A DNA stretch of 64,000 nucleotides from Macrococcus lamae. Lineage in GTDB: Bacteria > Bacillota > Bacilli > Staphylococcales > Staphylococcaceae. Positions 1 through 10,640 of the stretch are shown here, one piece after another; the stretch's first letter is position 1; every line of letters starts with the position of its first letter. A program made the position numbers and the translations under genes. The notes below the pieces were generated by a model. It was not told where the DNA came from and made no database searches. It saw nothing but the letters and a program-made list of their open reading frames with translations. The stretch spans positions 186,001-250,000 of the forward strand of contig NZ_SCWB01000001.1 of the NCBI RefSeq assembly GCF_004359545.1. Direction: 5' to 3'.

Positions 1-25
1 AGCTTTGAAAGACGCAGTTAAATAA
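1..25 (+). CDS. hup: HU-family DNA-binding protein, C-terminal end (partial)
   Basis: Only the last seven codons and the TAA stop (23-25) are inside the window, reading ALKDAVK. This is the usual C-terminus of staphylococcal HU, the small histone-like protein that bends DNA and compacts the nucleoid. HU directly upstream of the heptaprenyl diphosphate synthase/menG cluster is also the normal Bacillales order, and a terminator follows at once. Identification rests on this short tail plus context. Confidence 0.8.
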
Positions 26-36
26 TTGTGACTTTT

Positions 37-66
37 AAAAAAGCCCGTTTTCGGGCTTTTTTATTT
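37..66 (+). terminator. Rho-independent terminator after hup
   Basis: An 11-bp inverted repeat (37-47 with 52-62, loop TTTT) has a GCCCG/CGGGC core and runs into a T tract. It lies 12 bases after the hup stop and separates hup from the menaquinone cluster. Confidence 0.9.
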
Positions 67-100
67 TGAGTTTATTGGTTTAACTCTGACGTATTTAAGT

Positions 101-106
101 TATAAT
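101..106 (+). promoter_or_regulatory. -10 element of the hepS-menG-hepT promoter
   Basis: A perfect TATAAT lies 27 bases before the hepS start. The -35 region is weak (TTGGTT at 75-80 is 20 bp away), so only the -10 is well supported. It is the only good promoter between the hup terminator and hepS. Confidence 0.5.
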
Positions 107-133
107 ATACAAGTAATGACTGGAGGAATAACG

Positions 134-604
134 ATGGGCTTCATTGCACAATATAATCATGACAATCAAATGCTTGAGCAGCGGTATACTTCATATAAGT
201 GCCCTGAAATCAATCCTTATATAGCAGCGATCGTTGAGCGGCTGAACATCAGCAGCAATGTCAAAAAAGCTATCATCGCTATTGATTCCAGCATGAGATA
301 TGCTGATTTAATTGATCATGACAATAAGGCGACGGCCTTACTGACGACTGACCTTCTTAGTGCTTTATTTTACCGCTACATGGCAGAAGAGTTCAACGTC
401 GGTCAATTTAAAGTGCTGACTCAGGCAGTAAAAGCACAGAATATGTGGAAATCGATGTTTAAGGAAAGCGGAGATCAGTCATTAATTGCTAAAATCGAAA
501 CTGCCTTTGTGGCGCCGTTCATATCGATTCAGGATAGTGATATGCAAAGATTGATTCAGCATTCATCACTTAATAATATTAAAAGTAGGTGCAGTATTGA
601 ATAA
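134..604 (+). CDS. hepS: Heptaprenyl diphosphate synthase component 1 (HepS/GerCA)
   Basis: This is the small non-catalytic subunit of heptaprenyl diphosphate synthase, which with HepT makes the C35 side chain of menaquinone. I chose the ATG at 134 (MGFIAQYN, 156 aa) because GGAGG at 122-126 precedes it; the ATG at 116 lies upstream of that ribosome-binding site. The product is helical with no catalytic Asp-rich motif, as expected for HepPP_syn_1 proteins, and somewhat shorter than I remember for relatives. The family is poorly conserved, so the call leans on position before menG and hepT. Its end overlaps the menG start by 8 bases, which suggests translational coupling. Confidence 0.8.
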   Translation: MGFIAQYNHDNQMLEQRYTSYKCPEINPYIAAIVERLNISSNVKKAIIAIDSSMRYADLIDHDNKATALLTTDLLSALFYRYMAEEFNVGQFKVLTQAVKAQNMWKSMFKESGDQSLIAKIETAFVAPFISIQDSDMQRLIQHSSLNNIKSRCSIE

Positions 605-1322
605 ACAGGAAATGCCTAAGACACAGGAAGAAAAAACAGAACTGGTACATGGTGTATTTGAAAATATTTCAGCCCGCTATGATCGTCTGAACGATATCAT
701 TAGTTTTAATCAGCACAAAAGCTGGCGAAAAAAAGTTATGAAGCGCATGGCAGTGAAGTCTGGCGCTAAAGCACTTGATATCTGCTGCGGAACAGGAGAC
801 TGGACCATTCAGCTGGCACGGGCAGTCGGAAAGTCAGGTCAGGTCACAGGACTCGACTTTAGCGCTAACATGCTGAAGGTGGCTGAAGAGAAAACAAGAC
901 AAATCAATAATATCAGCCTGATACAGGGTAATGCAATGGAACTTCCTTTTCCGGATAACCAGTTTGATTATGTCACCATTGGTTTTGGGCTGAGAAATGT
1001 TCCTGATTATTTGCAGGTGCTGAAAGAAATGCACCGTGTTGTAAAACCAGGTGGAATGGTTGTCTGTCTCGAGACGAGTGATCCAACTATGCCGGTCTTT
1101 AAACAAGGCTATCAAGTTTACTTTAAATTCATCATGCCGCTGTTTGGTAAGATCTTTGCCAAGTCGATGAAAGAATACAGCTGGTTACAGCAATCTGCCT
1201 TTAACTTCCCAGGTAAATTCGAACTAGCTAAATTATTTGCTGAAGCAGGTTTTGTTAAAATTGAGTTCAAAGGATTCACAGGCGGCGTTAGTGCAATGCA
1301 CATCGGCTATAAACCACATTAA
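597..1322 (+). CDS. menG: Demethylmenaquinone methyltransferase
   Basis: MenG (UbiE family) performs the last step of menaquinone synthesis, SAM-dependent C-methylation of demethylmenaquinone. The 241-aa product shows the UbiE signature around residues 30-45 ([13 protein letters not shown]) and the SAM-binding motif [13 protein letters not shown] at 59-70, followed by the conserved FGLRNVPD block near 130. Length is typical. The start is TTG at 597 with AGGTG 6 bases upstream; no ATG near the N-terminus is better placed. It sits between the two subunits of the side-chain synthase, giving one menaquinone operon that supplies the quinol used by QcrABC encoded downstream. Confidence 0.95.
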   Translation: MNKQEMPKTQEEKTELVHGVFENISARYDRLNDIISFNQHKSWRKKVMKRMAVKSGAKALDICCGTGDWTIQLARAVGKSGQVTGLDFSANMLKVAEEKTRQINNISLIQGNAMELPFPDNQFDYVTIGFGLRNVPDYLQVLKEMHRVVKPGGMVVCLETSDPTMPVFKQGYQVYFKFIMPLFGKIFAKSMKEYSWLQQSAFNFPGKFELAKLFAEAGFVKIEFKGFTGGVSAMHIGYKPH

Positions 1323-1333
1323 GGATGATCATT

Positions 1334-2269
1334 ATGAACGAAAGTATCAAATCAGTTGAATCATTATTAAATGATGTCATCAGTGATGATCAAACATCAT
1401 TGAACGAAGCGGGAAAACATATTCTGACATCTGGTGGTAAAAGAATCCGACCTTATTTTGTGCTACTGTCTGGTACTTTTGGGAAAGCTGATGATGAGAC
1501 ACTGATTAAAACTGCCACAGCTCTTGAAATTATTCATATGGCAAGCCTCGTACATGATGATTACATTGATGACAGCTCAAAGCGGAGAGGAGTCAATGCA
1601 GTTCATGAAGAGTGGGATGCACCTGTTGCTGTTCAGACAGGTCACTATCTTCTTGCAGCAGCGTTGAATTTAATCGCTGATATCGACAATGAATATTATC
1701 ATCAGTATTTAGCAGATGTTATTCTTGAAGTTTGTTACGGTGAATTCGCTCAAATGGAAGACCAGTTCAACAAAGATATCACTTTCAGAAAATATTTAAG
1801 ACGGATCAACAGAAAAACAGCTATATTACTTGAGGCAAGCTGCAAACTCGGTGGTATTAGTACGGGGGCATCTGAGCATGATATTTATCATTTAGGCAGA
1901 TTCGGACACTATATGGGAATGAGTTTTCAGATTATAGATGATGTGCTGGATTATACAAGTACTGAAGACCAGTTAGGCAAGCCGGTCGGTGGCGATATTC
2001 GTAATGGACATATTACATTGCCGTTATTGTGTGCCTTGAAAAAGGAGCCGCAGTTAGTCGAGCTGCTTGAAAGCCTTCACCCAACTCAGACATCAAGTTA
2101 CTATGATCGGATCATCGCTTTGGTGAAGACAAATGGTATTGATGAAGCGCTGCTAATCAGCGGCCAATTTACACAGAAAGCCTATGAGCATTTAAAACAG
2201 CTTCCGAGTACAGATGCAAGATATCAAATGCAGGAGCTGCTCGAGAGAATGACGGGGCGTACACATTAG
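1334..2269 (+). CDS. hepT: Heptaprenyl diphosphate synthase component 2 (HepT/GerCC)
   Basis: This is the catalytic trans-prenyltransferase subunit that elongates farnesyl diphosphate with isopentenyl diphosphate to C35. It shows GGKRIRP near residue 35, the first Asp-rich motif DDYIDD near 75-80 and the second, IIDDVLD, near 200. I use the ATG at 1334 (MNESIKSVE, 311 aa) because AAGGATGA at 1321-1328 is properly spaced for it; the ATG at 1325 falls inside that site. The gene follows menG by 11 bases and ends the cluster. Confidence 0.93.
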   Translation: MNESIKSVESLLNDVISDDQTSLNEAGKHILTSGGKRIRPYFVLLSGTFGKADDETLIKTATALEIIHMASLVHDDYIDDSSKRRGVNAVHEEWDAPVAVQTGHYLLAAALNLIADIDNEYYHQYLADVILEVCYGEFAQMEDQFNKDITFRKYLRRINRKTAILLEASCKLGGISTGASEHDIYHLGRFGHYMGMSFQIIDDVLDYTSTEDQLGKPVGGDIRNGHITLPLLCALKKEPQLVELLESLHPTQTSSYYDRIIALVKTNGIDEALLISGQFTQKAYEHLKQLPSTDARYQMQELLERMTGRTH

Positions 2270-2272
2270 GGA

Positions 2273-2301
2273 TTGAAAGAAATCGTTTACAATGGTAAAC
2301 T
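2273..2301 (+). promoter_or_regulatory. Promoter of ndk (TTGAAA-17-TAAACT, extended -10)
   Basis: TTGAAA (2273-2278) and TAAACT (2296-2301) are 17 bp apart, with a TG extension at 2293-2294. The same TGGTAAACT box recurs before aroC and aspB. A sequence partly resembling a CcpA site (2278-2291, two mismatches to the core) lies in the spacer. Confidence 0.7.
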
Positions 2302-2338
2302 GTTTTTGGCTTTATAATAAACAAAGGTAGGGATAATG

Positions 2339-2785
2339 ATGGAAAGAACTTTCTTAATGATTAAGCCGGACGGCGTTGGGCGTAACTTAATCGGTGAAAT
2401 AGTAAAACGTATTGAAAACAAAGGTCTGAAAATTGTCGGTGCAAAACTGATGACTGTTTCAGAAGACTTAGCTAAAACTCATTACGGAGAGCATAGTGAA
2501 AGACCGTTCTTCGGTGAGCTTGTAGATTTCATCACTTCAGGTCCTGTATTTGCAATGGTTCTTGAAGGTGAGAACGTGGTACAGGTCGGCCGTACATTAG
2601 TAGGAGTCACTAATCCTTCTGAATCACTTCCTGGCACAATTCGCGGGGACTTCGGGCTGACTGTCGGTAAGAACATTATTCATGGGTCTGATTCCGTTGA
2701 ATCAGCAGAGAAAGAAATCGCATTATGGTTCAACAGCGAAGAACTAGTTGACTATTCTTTAGTCAATTCAACATGGGTCTACTAA
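2339..2785 (+). CDS. ndk: Nucleoside diphosphate kinase
   Basis: Ndk transfers the gamma phosphate of ATP to nucleoside diphosphates through a phospho-histidine. The 148-aa product begins [11 protein letters not shown], carries the NPSES/PGTIRGD substrate region and the active-site histidine in NIIHGSDS (about residue 115), and has the standard length. I prefer the second of two tandem ATGs (2339 over 2336) because homologues begin MERT; the site AGGTAGGG serves either. It is a single-gene unit between its own promoter and a terminator. Confidence 0.95.
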   Translation: MERTFLMIKPDGVGRNLIGEIVKRIENKGLKIVGAKLMTVSEDLAKTHYGEHSERPFFGELVDFITSGPVFAMVLEGENVVQVGRTLVGVTNPSESLPGTIRGDFGLTVGKNIIHGSDSVESAEKEIALWFNSEELVDYSLVNSTWVY

Positions 2786-2796
2786 TAGACATTAAA

Positions 2797-2825
2797 CAGG
2801 TCGTGCGATGGCACGACTTTTTTTA
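2797..2825 (+). terminator. Rho-independent terminator after ndk
   Basis: GTCGTGC (2800-2806) pairs with GCACGAC (2811-2817) across a GATG loop and is followed by eight T residues. Confidence 0.9.
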
Positions 2826-2829
2826 TTTA

Positions 2830-2838
2830 TGGTAAACT
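2830..2838 (+). promoter_or_regulatory. Extended -10 promoter of the aro operon
   Basis: TGGTAAACT (TG-n-TAAACT) lies 35 bases before aroC and just after the ndk terminator. No recognisable -35 is present at the right distance, because that stretch is the terminator stem. Confidence 0.5.
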
Positions 2839-2872
2839 ATGAGTACTTAATGGTGTGAAAGGATGTATACGT

Positions 2873-4039
2873 GTGAGATTTTTAACAGCGGGCGAATCAC
2901 ATGGCCCTCAACTGACAGTGATTATAGAAGGAATGCCTGCAAATTTGTTTTTGACAGCAGAAGAAATTACAACAGAACTTCTCAAGAGACAGGGTGGGTA
3001 CGGTCGAGGCCGCAGAATGCAGATTGAGAAGGATACTGTAGAAATCATGTCTGGTGTAAGAAATGGTTATACGCTCGGCAGCCCTGTTACATTAGTCGTC
3101 AAAAATGATGACCACAAACATTGGCTGAATATAATGGGCGTATCACCGATTGCTGAATCTGCTCAGGAACAGATGAAACGAGTGATTACAAAACCTAGAC
3201 CAGGTCATGCGGATTTAGTCGGAGGAATGAAGTACGACCATCGTGACCTTAGAAATGTTCTTGAGCGTTCAAGTGCCCGCGAAACAGCTGCCAGAGTTGC
3301 AGTCGGTGCAGTCTCTAAAATTCTTTTGCAGCAGCTGGACATTCACGTGATGAGTCGTGTCAAGGAAATCGGCGGAATAAGGGATGAGTCTAATTATACT
3401 CCGGAAGAGATTGCAGCTGGTAATGACTTGAATGACGTGAGATGTCTGAATGAAACCGTTGCAGCTCAGATGCGTGAACGAATTGATGATGCTAAAAAAG
3501 CAGGTGACTCCATCGGCGGGGAAGTAGAAGTTTGTGTCGTCAACTGTCCACCAGGTCTCGGCAGCTATGTTCACTACGATAGAAAACTTGATGGACGTAT
3601 TGCTCAAAGTGTCGTCAGTATCAATGCATTTAAAGGTGTCTCGTTCGGAGAAGGATTCAAAATGGCCAGTATGCCTGGGAGCAGTGTGCAGGATCCAATT
3701 GCTTACAATGAGACAACTGGGTTTTACAGACTCAGCAATCATCTCGGAGGTTTTGAAGGCGGTATGACAAATGGGATGCCGATTATTGTGAATGCAGTAA
3801 TGAAGCCTATACCGACGCTTTATAAACCACTTCCTTCCGTTGATATTATTTCAAAAGAGAGTTATCAGGCGAGTATCGAGCGTTCAGACAGCTGTGCTGT
3901 CCCTGCGGCATCTATTGTCTGTGAGCATGCTGTAGCATTTGAGATTGCCCGTGCTGTATTAGAAGAATTCCAGTCCAATCATATGGATCAGCTGAAAACT
4001 CAGGTAGAACGTTACCGGGAAGAGCTGAGACATTTTTAA
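2873..4039 (+). CDS. aroC: Chorismate synthase
   Basis: AroC converts 5-enolpyruvylshikimate-3-phosphate to chorismate using reduced FMN. The 388-aa product begins with the family signature [11 protein letters not shown] and contains [56 protein letters not shown] and [14 protein letters not shown], all standard. The start is GTG 2873, with AAAGGATG 7-8 bases upstream and homologues beginning MRYLTSGESHGP; a GTG at 2855 would add six residues not seen in the family. Its TAA shares one base with the aroB ATG. Confidence 0.96.
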   Translation: MRFLTAGESHGPQLTVIIEGMPANLFLTAEEITTELLKRQGGYGRGRRMQIEKDTVEIMSGVRNGYTLGSPVTLVVKNDDHKHWLNIMGVSPIAESAQEQMKRVITKPRPGHADLVGGMKYDHRDLRNVLERSSARETAARVAVGAVSKILLQQLDIHVMSRVKEIGGIRDESNYTPEEIAAGNDLNDVRCLNETVAAQMRERIDDAKKAGDSIGGEVEVCVVNCPPGLGSYVHYDRKLDGRIAQSVVSINAFKGVSFGEGFKMASMPGSSVQDPIAYNETTGFYRLSNHLGGFEGGMTNGMPIIVNAVMKPIPTLYKPLPSVDIISKESYQASIERSDSCAVPAASIVCEHAVAFEIARAVLEEFQSNHMDQLKTQVERYREELRHF

Positions 4040-5082
4040 TGGAATTGATGACAACTTACACTGAGAATAATTATCCTATCATAGTCGGTGATGAAGCGCT
4101 GCACAGTCTGTTAAAGCTGACTCATTATCAGCATTACATCTATATTATTGATCGCCGGGTGATGTCAGAACATTCGTCGAAAGTCAACCAACTGCTGCTT
4201 CAACCAAATCTGATTTTTGTAGTAGAAGCAGGTGAAAGTTTAAAGACGCTGGAACAGTATACTGAAATCATTGAACAAATTTTATCTGCTGGTATCACAC
4301 GGCGCTCAGTTGTCATGGCTGTCGGTGGAGGCAGTGTTGGTGACTTTGCTGGTTTTATTGCAGCTACTTTACTTCGGGGAATAGATTTTATACAGATTCC
4401 TACAACGATACTTGCACACGATTCCAGTGTCGGAGGGAAAACCGGACTTAACAGTTCAGCAGGTAAAAATTTAATTGGTGCTTTTAAACGGCCGGCAGGT
4501 GTATATTATGATTTATCTTTTTTAACGACGCTCTCATACGAAGAAAAACTGAGTGGATTTGCCGAAGTCATAAAGCATGCGATGCTTGAATCTGTTGAAC
4601 AGAGACAAAAACTTGAACAGGATGTTCCCTCATCCAGCGAACTGAATCAGCTGAAAAACATGGATTACTGGATTATGACAGGAATCAGAAGAAAACTTGA
4701 GATTGTAGTTGCAGATGAGTTCGAGCACGGCGTTAGAAGTTATTTGAATTTAGGGCATACACTCGGGCATGCTATTGAATTTACCCATAAAATACCACAT
4801 GGTCATGCAATCATGATAGGGCTGCTCTATATGGAAATACTATCTGGAAGAAATCCAGTTCTCCTGCTTGAGTGGTTTAAAGCATTGAGACTGCCGTTAC
4901 CAGTCTTCAAAGATTTTCATTGTTACTATGATTTAATGAAGAAAGATAAGAAAAATAACGATGAAAATATTCAGTTTATACTGTTGAAAGATAAGCCCTG
5001 TATGGAGCATTTCACGAAAGAACAGCTGTCTGAAGCATTTGATTCATTAATGTCATTGTTAGGAGTAGATTATGACTATTAA
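4039..5082 (+). CDS. aroB: 3-dehydroquinate synthase
   Basis: AroB cyclises DAHP to 3-dehydroquinate, the second shikimate-pathway step, with NAD+ and a divalent metal. The 347-aa protein has the NAD-binding glycine-rich region VGGGSVGDFAGFIA (near residue 94), the substrate loop GGKTGLNSSAGKN and the metal-binding LGHTLGHAIE with a further histidine in PHGHA. The start overlaps the aroC stop (TAATG), and the end overlaps aroA by 11 bases, so the three aro genes are translationally coupled. Confidence 0.95.
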   Translation: MELMTTYTENNYPIIVGDEALHSLLKLTHYQHYIYIIDRRVMSEHSSKVNQLLLQPNLIFVVEAGESLKTLEQYTEIIEQILSAGITRRSVVMAVGGGSVGDFAGFIAATLLRGIDFIQIPTTILAHDSSVGGKTGLNSSAGKNLIGAFKRPAGVYYDLSFLTTLSYEEKLSGFAEVIKHAMLESVEQRQKLEQDVPSSSELNQLKNMDYWIMTGIRRKLEIVVADEFEHGVRSYLNLGHTLGHAIEFTHKIPHGHAIMIGLLYMEILSGRNPVLLLEWFKALRLPLPVFKDFHCYYDLMKKDKKNNDENIQFILLKDKPCMEHFTKEQLSEAFDSLMSLLGVDYDY

Positions 5083-6357
5083 ATTAAAAGCACCATTACG
5101 TGGAAGTGCAACGGTACCCGGAGATAAGTCGATGACCCACCGTGCCATTATTTTCAGTTCATTGGCCACTGGACAATCTGTTATCTATGATCCACTGCTT
5201 GGAGAGGACTGTCTGTCAACAATTGATGTCTTCCGGAGACTCGGTGTTGAAATTACTGTCTCTGATCATCAAATAACGATTCAATCTGATGGATGGAGTA
5301 ATTTCAAGGAGCCCGTACAAGTACTTTATACCGGCAATTCCGGTACGACCACACGACTATTGGCAGGGGTCATGAGTGGACTTCCGTTTAGAACGATTTT
5401 ATCAGGAGACGCTTCTATCGGCAGACGTCCGATGAAGCGGATCATTGAACCATTGAATGCCATGGGCGCTCAGGTCAGTGGCAGTCATAACAATACACGT
5501 ACTCCCATAGTCATTGAACCTTCAATGATCAAAGGAATAGATCACCAAATGACTGTCGCCAGCGCGCAGGTTAAGTCAGCACTTCTACTGGCTGGATTAT
5601 TTGCTGATGAAACTGTACGTATCACTGAAAACGTTAAAACAAGAAATCATACGGAGACGATGCTTCCGGTATATGGAGTAAACATTCAACTAGAGGACAA
5701 TGTTATCACCCTTCCTCAACGTTCAATAGATGAGATGCGTCCAAGTGACTTCAAAGTCCCGGGAGATATTTCGTCCGCGGCTTTTCTAATGGTAGCAGCA
5801 TTGATTACACCTGGCAGTGACATTACTCTTAACAATGTCGGAATCAATAATACACGAAACGGCATTGTAGAGGTCATTAAAATGATGAACGGTAATATTG
5901 AAGTATCTGTTGTAACTACAGATGGCGAGCCGACTGCAGCTATTCGTGTTCAATATACTTCAGAGTTAAAGCCTGTCACAATAGAAGGAGCTCTCATTCC
6001 GAGGCTTATCGATGAACTTCCGATTATCGCATTATTAATGACTCAGGCTGATGGACAGAGCATCATTAAGGATGCCGAAGAATTGAAGGTCAAGGAAACT
6101 AATAGAATTGATGCAGTAGTTGAAGAACTCGGGAAGGTAGGATTTCACCTCACTGCCACTGAAGATGGAATGATTGTCAATCCAGGACGGAGCAACCGTC
6201 ATAAAGCAACAGACAGCCGAGGTGATCACAGAATCGGCATGATGCTTGCAGTTGCAAGCTTGCTCACACCAGAGCCTGTTGAAATCAAAGGGTTTGACAG
6301 CATCGCGGTGTCATTTCCTGACTTTATGGATATGATGGAAAGGTTGGGAACATATTA

Positions 6358-6358
<1 letters not shown>
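5072..6358 (+). CDS. aroA: 3-phosphoshikimate 1-carboxyvinyltransferase (EPSP synthase)
   Basis: AroA adds enolpyruvate from PEP to shikimate-3-phosphate. The 428-aa product shows PGDKSMTHRAI near residue 17, GNSGTTTRLL near 91, the LPIIALLMTQADG block and KETNRIDAV near 345. The start ATG has AGGAG 7 bases upstream inside aroB. It ends by a one-base overlap with ypiA. The order aroC-aroB-aroA-TPR protein is the staphylococcal/Bacillus arrangement. Confidence 0.95.
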
Positions 6359-8074
<1,716 letters not shown>

Positions 8075-8078
8075 TGAT

Positions 8079-8507
8079 ATGTTATTTAACTACAGGGATT
8101 TAAAAGATATTAAACATCAGCTCGAATATATCGACACCGCTATAATTCCCATCATTGATGTTGATTATAGAGGGCAATTGATGACTATCGTTGATCATTA
8201 CGAAGTCATCCAGGCGTTGACATTGGAAGTAGAGAACCAGTTCAAGGGACGCGTCCTGCTCATTCCTCCGGTCCAAGTGCAGGAGGATTATACGCTGCCT
8301 GTTGTTATAGGTGAACAGTTAAAAGGTTATGGAATGAAAAATGTCTTATTTGTGTCATCTATGAACAGTCATTTTCAAACTCAGCTTGAGCATTTCAAAG
8401 TCAATATTTTTCCGCTTGAGACAATGGATGACGATTTTAAACAGGAAATGATTCAAACTCAGGTGAAAGACTTGATGCGTCATATTATAGCAATGTGGAA
8501 TAAGTAA
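8079..8507 (+). CDS. ypiF: DUF2487-family protein, YpiF-like
   Basis: A 142-aa soluble protein, MLFNYRDLKDIKHQLEYIDTAI at the start, with alternating hydrophobic strands like a small alpha/beta domain. It is recognised mainly by position directly upstream of qcrABC, as ypiF is in Bacillus, and by DUF2487-like length and N-terminal sequence. No catalytic motif is evident. The gene follows ypiB by four bases. Confidence 0.75.
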   Translation: MLFNYRDLKDIKHQLEYIDTAIIPIIDVDYRGQLMTIVDHYEVIQALTLEVENQFKGRVLLIPPVQVQEDYTLPVVIGEQLKGYGMKNVLFVSSMNSHFQTQLEHFKVNIFPLETMDDDFKQEMIQTQVKDLMRHIIAMWNK

Positions 8508-8540
8508 CCTTATTTTAATGGACTTATTTCTTCCATCATA

Positions 8541-8569
8541 TTGACCATCAATAGTTATTAAGCTAAAAT
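8541..8569 (+). promoter_or_regulatory. Promoter of the qcrABC operon (TTGACC-17-TAAAAT)
   Basis: TTGACC (8541-8546) and TAAAAT (8564-8569) are 17 bp apart. Transcription would start near 8576, giving a leader of about 48 nt that contains the very G-rich ribosome-binding site of qcrA. Confidence 0.75.
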
Positions 8570-8604
8570 TGATATGTCCTAGTATATTTTTAGAAAAAGA
8601 AGCG

Positions 8605-8618
8605 TTAGAGGGGGGGAA
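8605..8618 (+). promoter_or_regulatory. G-rich ribosome-binding site of qcrA; predicted sRNA target
   Basis: The leader reads TTAGA, seven G residues and AATC just before the qcrA ATG at 8624. This is an unusually long G run for a Shine-Dalgarno site. Bases 8605-8614 are exactly complementary to bases 46783-46792 of the predicted iron-responsive sRNA in this window (CCCCCTCTAA). Pairing would mask ribosome binding. The complementarity is seen directly; regulation is inferred. Confidence 0.55.
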
Positions 8619-8623
8619 TCTAA

Positions 8624-9127
8624 ATGAGCCAACGTGTCACAAGACGCCAATTTTTAAACTATTCCCTGATGGGAGTTGGGTCATTTATGGCAGCAGGCAT
8701 TGCTTTGCCGATGGGTCGATTTGCTCTGGATCCATTATTCAAATCAGGCTCTGCAGGCGGTATGATAACAACAAGCGTCAAAATTTCTGAGCTTAAAGAA
8801 GAGCCGACAAAGGTTGACTTCAAGTTTGAACAGAAGGACGCATGGTATACAAGTGAAGTGACGGCATTTGCATGGGTATATAAAGACGGCGAAAATGTAG
8901 TCGCACTTTCACCAACATGTAAACACTTAGGCTGCACTGTCAACTGGAATGGTGATAAAGAGAATCCGAACCAGTTCTATTGTCCTTGTCATAGTGGTCG
9001 TTATGAGAAGAACGGTAAGAATATTCCAGGTACACCACCACTTGCACCGCTTGATCAGTATGAAACCGGCGAAAAAGGCGGTATGCTGACAATCGGTAAA
9101 AAGCATCCAAATGAGTTAGCAAAATAA
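8624..9127 (+). CDS. qcrA: Menaquinol:cytochrome c reductase, Rieske iron-sulfur subunit
   Basis: QcrA carries the 2Fe-2S cluster that takes the first electron from menaquinol in the bc complex. The 167-aa product has an N-terminal TRRQFLNY followed by a hydrophobic helix (about 10-30), a Tat-type anchor. The two Rieske boxes are CKHLGC (near residue 105) and CPCHSGR (near 124), with all four cluster ligands (C, H, C, H) present. It is the first gene of qcrABC with its own promoter. The G-rich Shine-Dalgarno may be an sRNA target. Confidence 0.95.
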   Translation: MSQRVTRRQFLNYSLMGVGSFMAAGIALPMGRFALDPLFKSGSAGGMITTSVKISELKEEPTKVDFKFEQKDAWYTSEVTAFAWVYKDGENVVALSPTCKHLGCTVNWNGDKENPNQFYCPCHSGRYEKNGKNIPGTPPLAPLDQYETGEKGGMLTIGKKHPNELAK

Positions 9128-9139
9128 GGAGGGTAAATA

Positions 9140-9814
9140 ATGATCGAGAAAATCTATGATTGGGTCGATGACAGACTTGATGTAACACCAATCTGGCGTG
9201 ATATCGCGGATCATGAAGTGCCTGAGCATGTCAACCCTGCTTATCACTTTTCTGCTTTCGTCTATTGCTTTGGTGGTCTGACATTCTTCATCACAGTTAT
9301 TCAAGTTTTGTCAGGAATGTTCCTGACAATGTACTATGTACCAGATATCGTTAATGCGTGGAAATCAGTATACTATCTTCAGCATGATGTTGCAGCTGGA
9401 GTCATTGTCCGCGGTATGCACCACTGGGGTGCAAGTTTAGTCGTCGTGATGATGTTTTTGCATACACTACGTGTATTCTTTACAGGATCTTATAAACAGC
9501 CTCGTGAGTTGAACTGGGTTGTTGGTGTATTAATTTTCTTTGTAATGCTTGGTCTAAGTTTTACAGGTTACTTATTACCGTGGGATATGAAAGCATTATT
9601 CGGAACGAAAGTCGGACTTCAGATTGCTGAAGCTGTTCCGTTCATCGGCGGCTGGGTGAAAACACTTCTTGCAGGTGATCCTGAAATCGTCGGAGCTCAG
9701 ACGTTGACACGATTCTTCGCTATTCATGTCTTCTTCCTGCCAGCATGTTTATTCGCTTTATTAGCGGCGCATTTTATCATGATCAGAAAACAAGGTATTT
9801 CAGGCCCACTATAA
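9140..9814 (+). CDS. qcrB: Menaquinol:cytochrome c reductase, cytochrome b subunit (b6 type)
   Basis: QcrB is the membrane cytochrome b that binds hemes and the quinol sites. The 224-aa protein corresponds to the N-terminal four-helix half of cytochrome b, as in b6-type Bacillus complexes. It begins MIEKIYDWVDDRLDVTPIW, and heme-binding histidines are visible in GMHHWGASLVVV, FLHTLRVF, FAIHVFFLP and AAHFIMI. AGGAGGGTAAATA precedes the ATG. It lies 12 bases after qcrA. Confidence 0.95.
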   Translation: MIEKIYDWVDDRLDVTPIWRDIADHEVPEHVNPAYHFSAFVYCFGGLTFFITVIQVLSGMFLTMYYVPDIVNAWKSVYYLQHDVAAGVIVRGMHHWGASLVVVMMFLHTLRVFFTGSYKQPRELNWVVGVLIFFVMLGLSFTGYLLPWDMKALFGTKVGLQIAEAVPFIGGWVKTLLAGDPEIVGAQTLTRFFAIHVFFLPACLFALLAAHFIMIRKQGISGPL

Positions 9815-9846
9815 AACCGAATATACTATAAAGGAGGTAATGAGGA

Positions 9847-10635
9847 ATGCATAAAGGAAAAGGTATGACATTTGTTGGTGACTCTCGTATTAAACAGTAC
9901 AAGAAAGCCAAATTAAATAGAGATTATTCAGAATTTCCCGGAAAAACAGAGAGTTTCTGGCCGGATTTCTTATTGAAGGAATGGATGACAGGCGCAGTAT
10001 TTTTAGTCGCATTCTTATGTCTGACTGTTGCTCACCCATCACCACTTGAACGTGTAGCTGATGCTTCTGATACGGGTTACACACCGCTTCCAGACTGGTA
10101 CTTCTTATTTCTGTATCAGATTCTGAAGTATACGTACGCTTCAGGTCCATTTAATACATTCGGTGCAATCGTATTACCTGGTCTTGCATTCGGTGCCTTA
10201 TTACTCGCACCATGGTTAGACCGAGGTAGTGAACGTAAATGGTATAAACGCCCTATCGCCTCAGGGTTGATGCTTGCAGCTTTTAGTATTATCTTTTATA
10301 CAACATGGGAATCAGCAGCATACCATGACTGGGAAAAACAAGAAGCTCAAGGTGCGATTTCATTTACTAACTTAGATAAAAAGGATCCAACATACGAAAA
10401 TATCATTAAATCTAACTGTACAAGCTGTCACGGTGGTGAGTTGACAGGTGGTGCGGGTCCGAACTTAGTTAAAGCTAATTTACCTGCTGCCGGTGTTGAA
10501 GCATTCGTCACTAACGGTAACGGAGCTATGCCATCTTTCAAAGATACACTGTCTAAAGAACAAATTAAGGAAGTCGGTAAGTTTATCGAAGGGCTTCATG
10601 AGACCGATGAAAACGGCAAAGAGTTGAAAAAGTAA
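9847..10635 (+). CDS. qcrC: Menaquinol:cytochrome c reductase, subunit IV/cytochrome c fusion
   Basis: QcrC joins the C-terminal cytochrome b half (subunit IV, three helices between about 40 and 160, containing LPDWYFLFLYQILKY) to a cytochrome c domain. The heme c attachment site CTSCH is at about 191-195, and the axial methionine lies in GAMPSFKDTL. This fusion is typical of Bacillus-type complexes. The start ATG has AGGAGG 8 bases upstream. With two hemes b, one heme c and the Rieske cluster, the operon is one of the most iron-costly in the window. A terminator follows. Confidence 0.95.
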   Translation: MHKGKGMTFVGDSRIKQYKKAKLNRDYSEFPGKTESFWPDFLLKEWMTGAVFLVAFLCLTVAHPSPLERVADASDTGYTPLPDWYFLFLYQILKYTYASGPFNTFGAIVLPGLAFGALLLAPWLDRGSERKWYKRPIASGLMLAAFSIIFYTTWESAAYHDWEKQEAQGAISFTNLDKKDPTYENIIKSNCTSCHGGELTGGAGPNLVKANLPAAGVEAFVTNGNGAMPSFKDTLSKEQIKEVGKFIEGLHETDENGKELKK

Positions 10636-10640
10636 TATAC

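Noticed and set aside
2278-2291. cre-like sequence in the ndk promoter spacer
   Set aside because: It misses two core positions, including the R before CG, and I know of no catabolite control of ndk. It is not reported as a feature.
3269-3742. A 157-codon minus-strand frame inside aroC
   Set aside because: aroC is fully supported by family motifs over the same bases; the frame has no upstream signal.
8569-8790. A 73-codon frame overlapping the start of qcrA in another phase
   Set aside because: It begins inside the promoter-leader region without a ribosome-binding site and is replaced by the Rieske protein, which has clear motifs.
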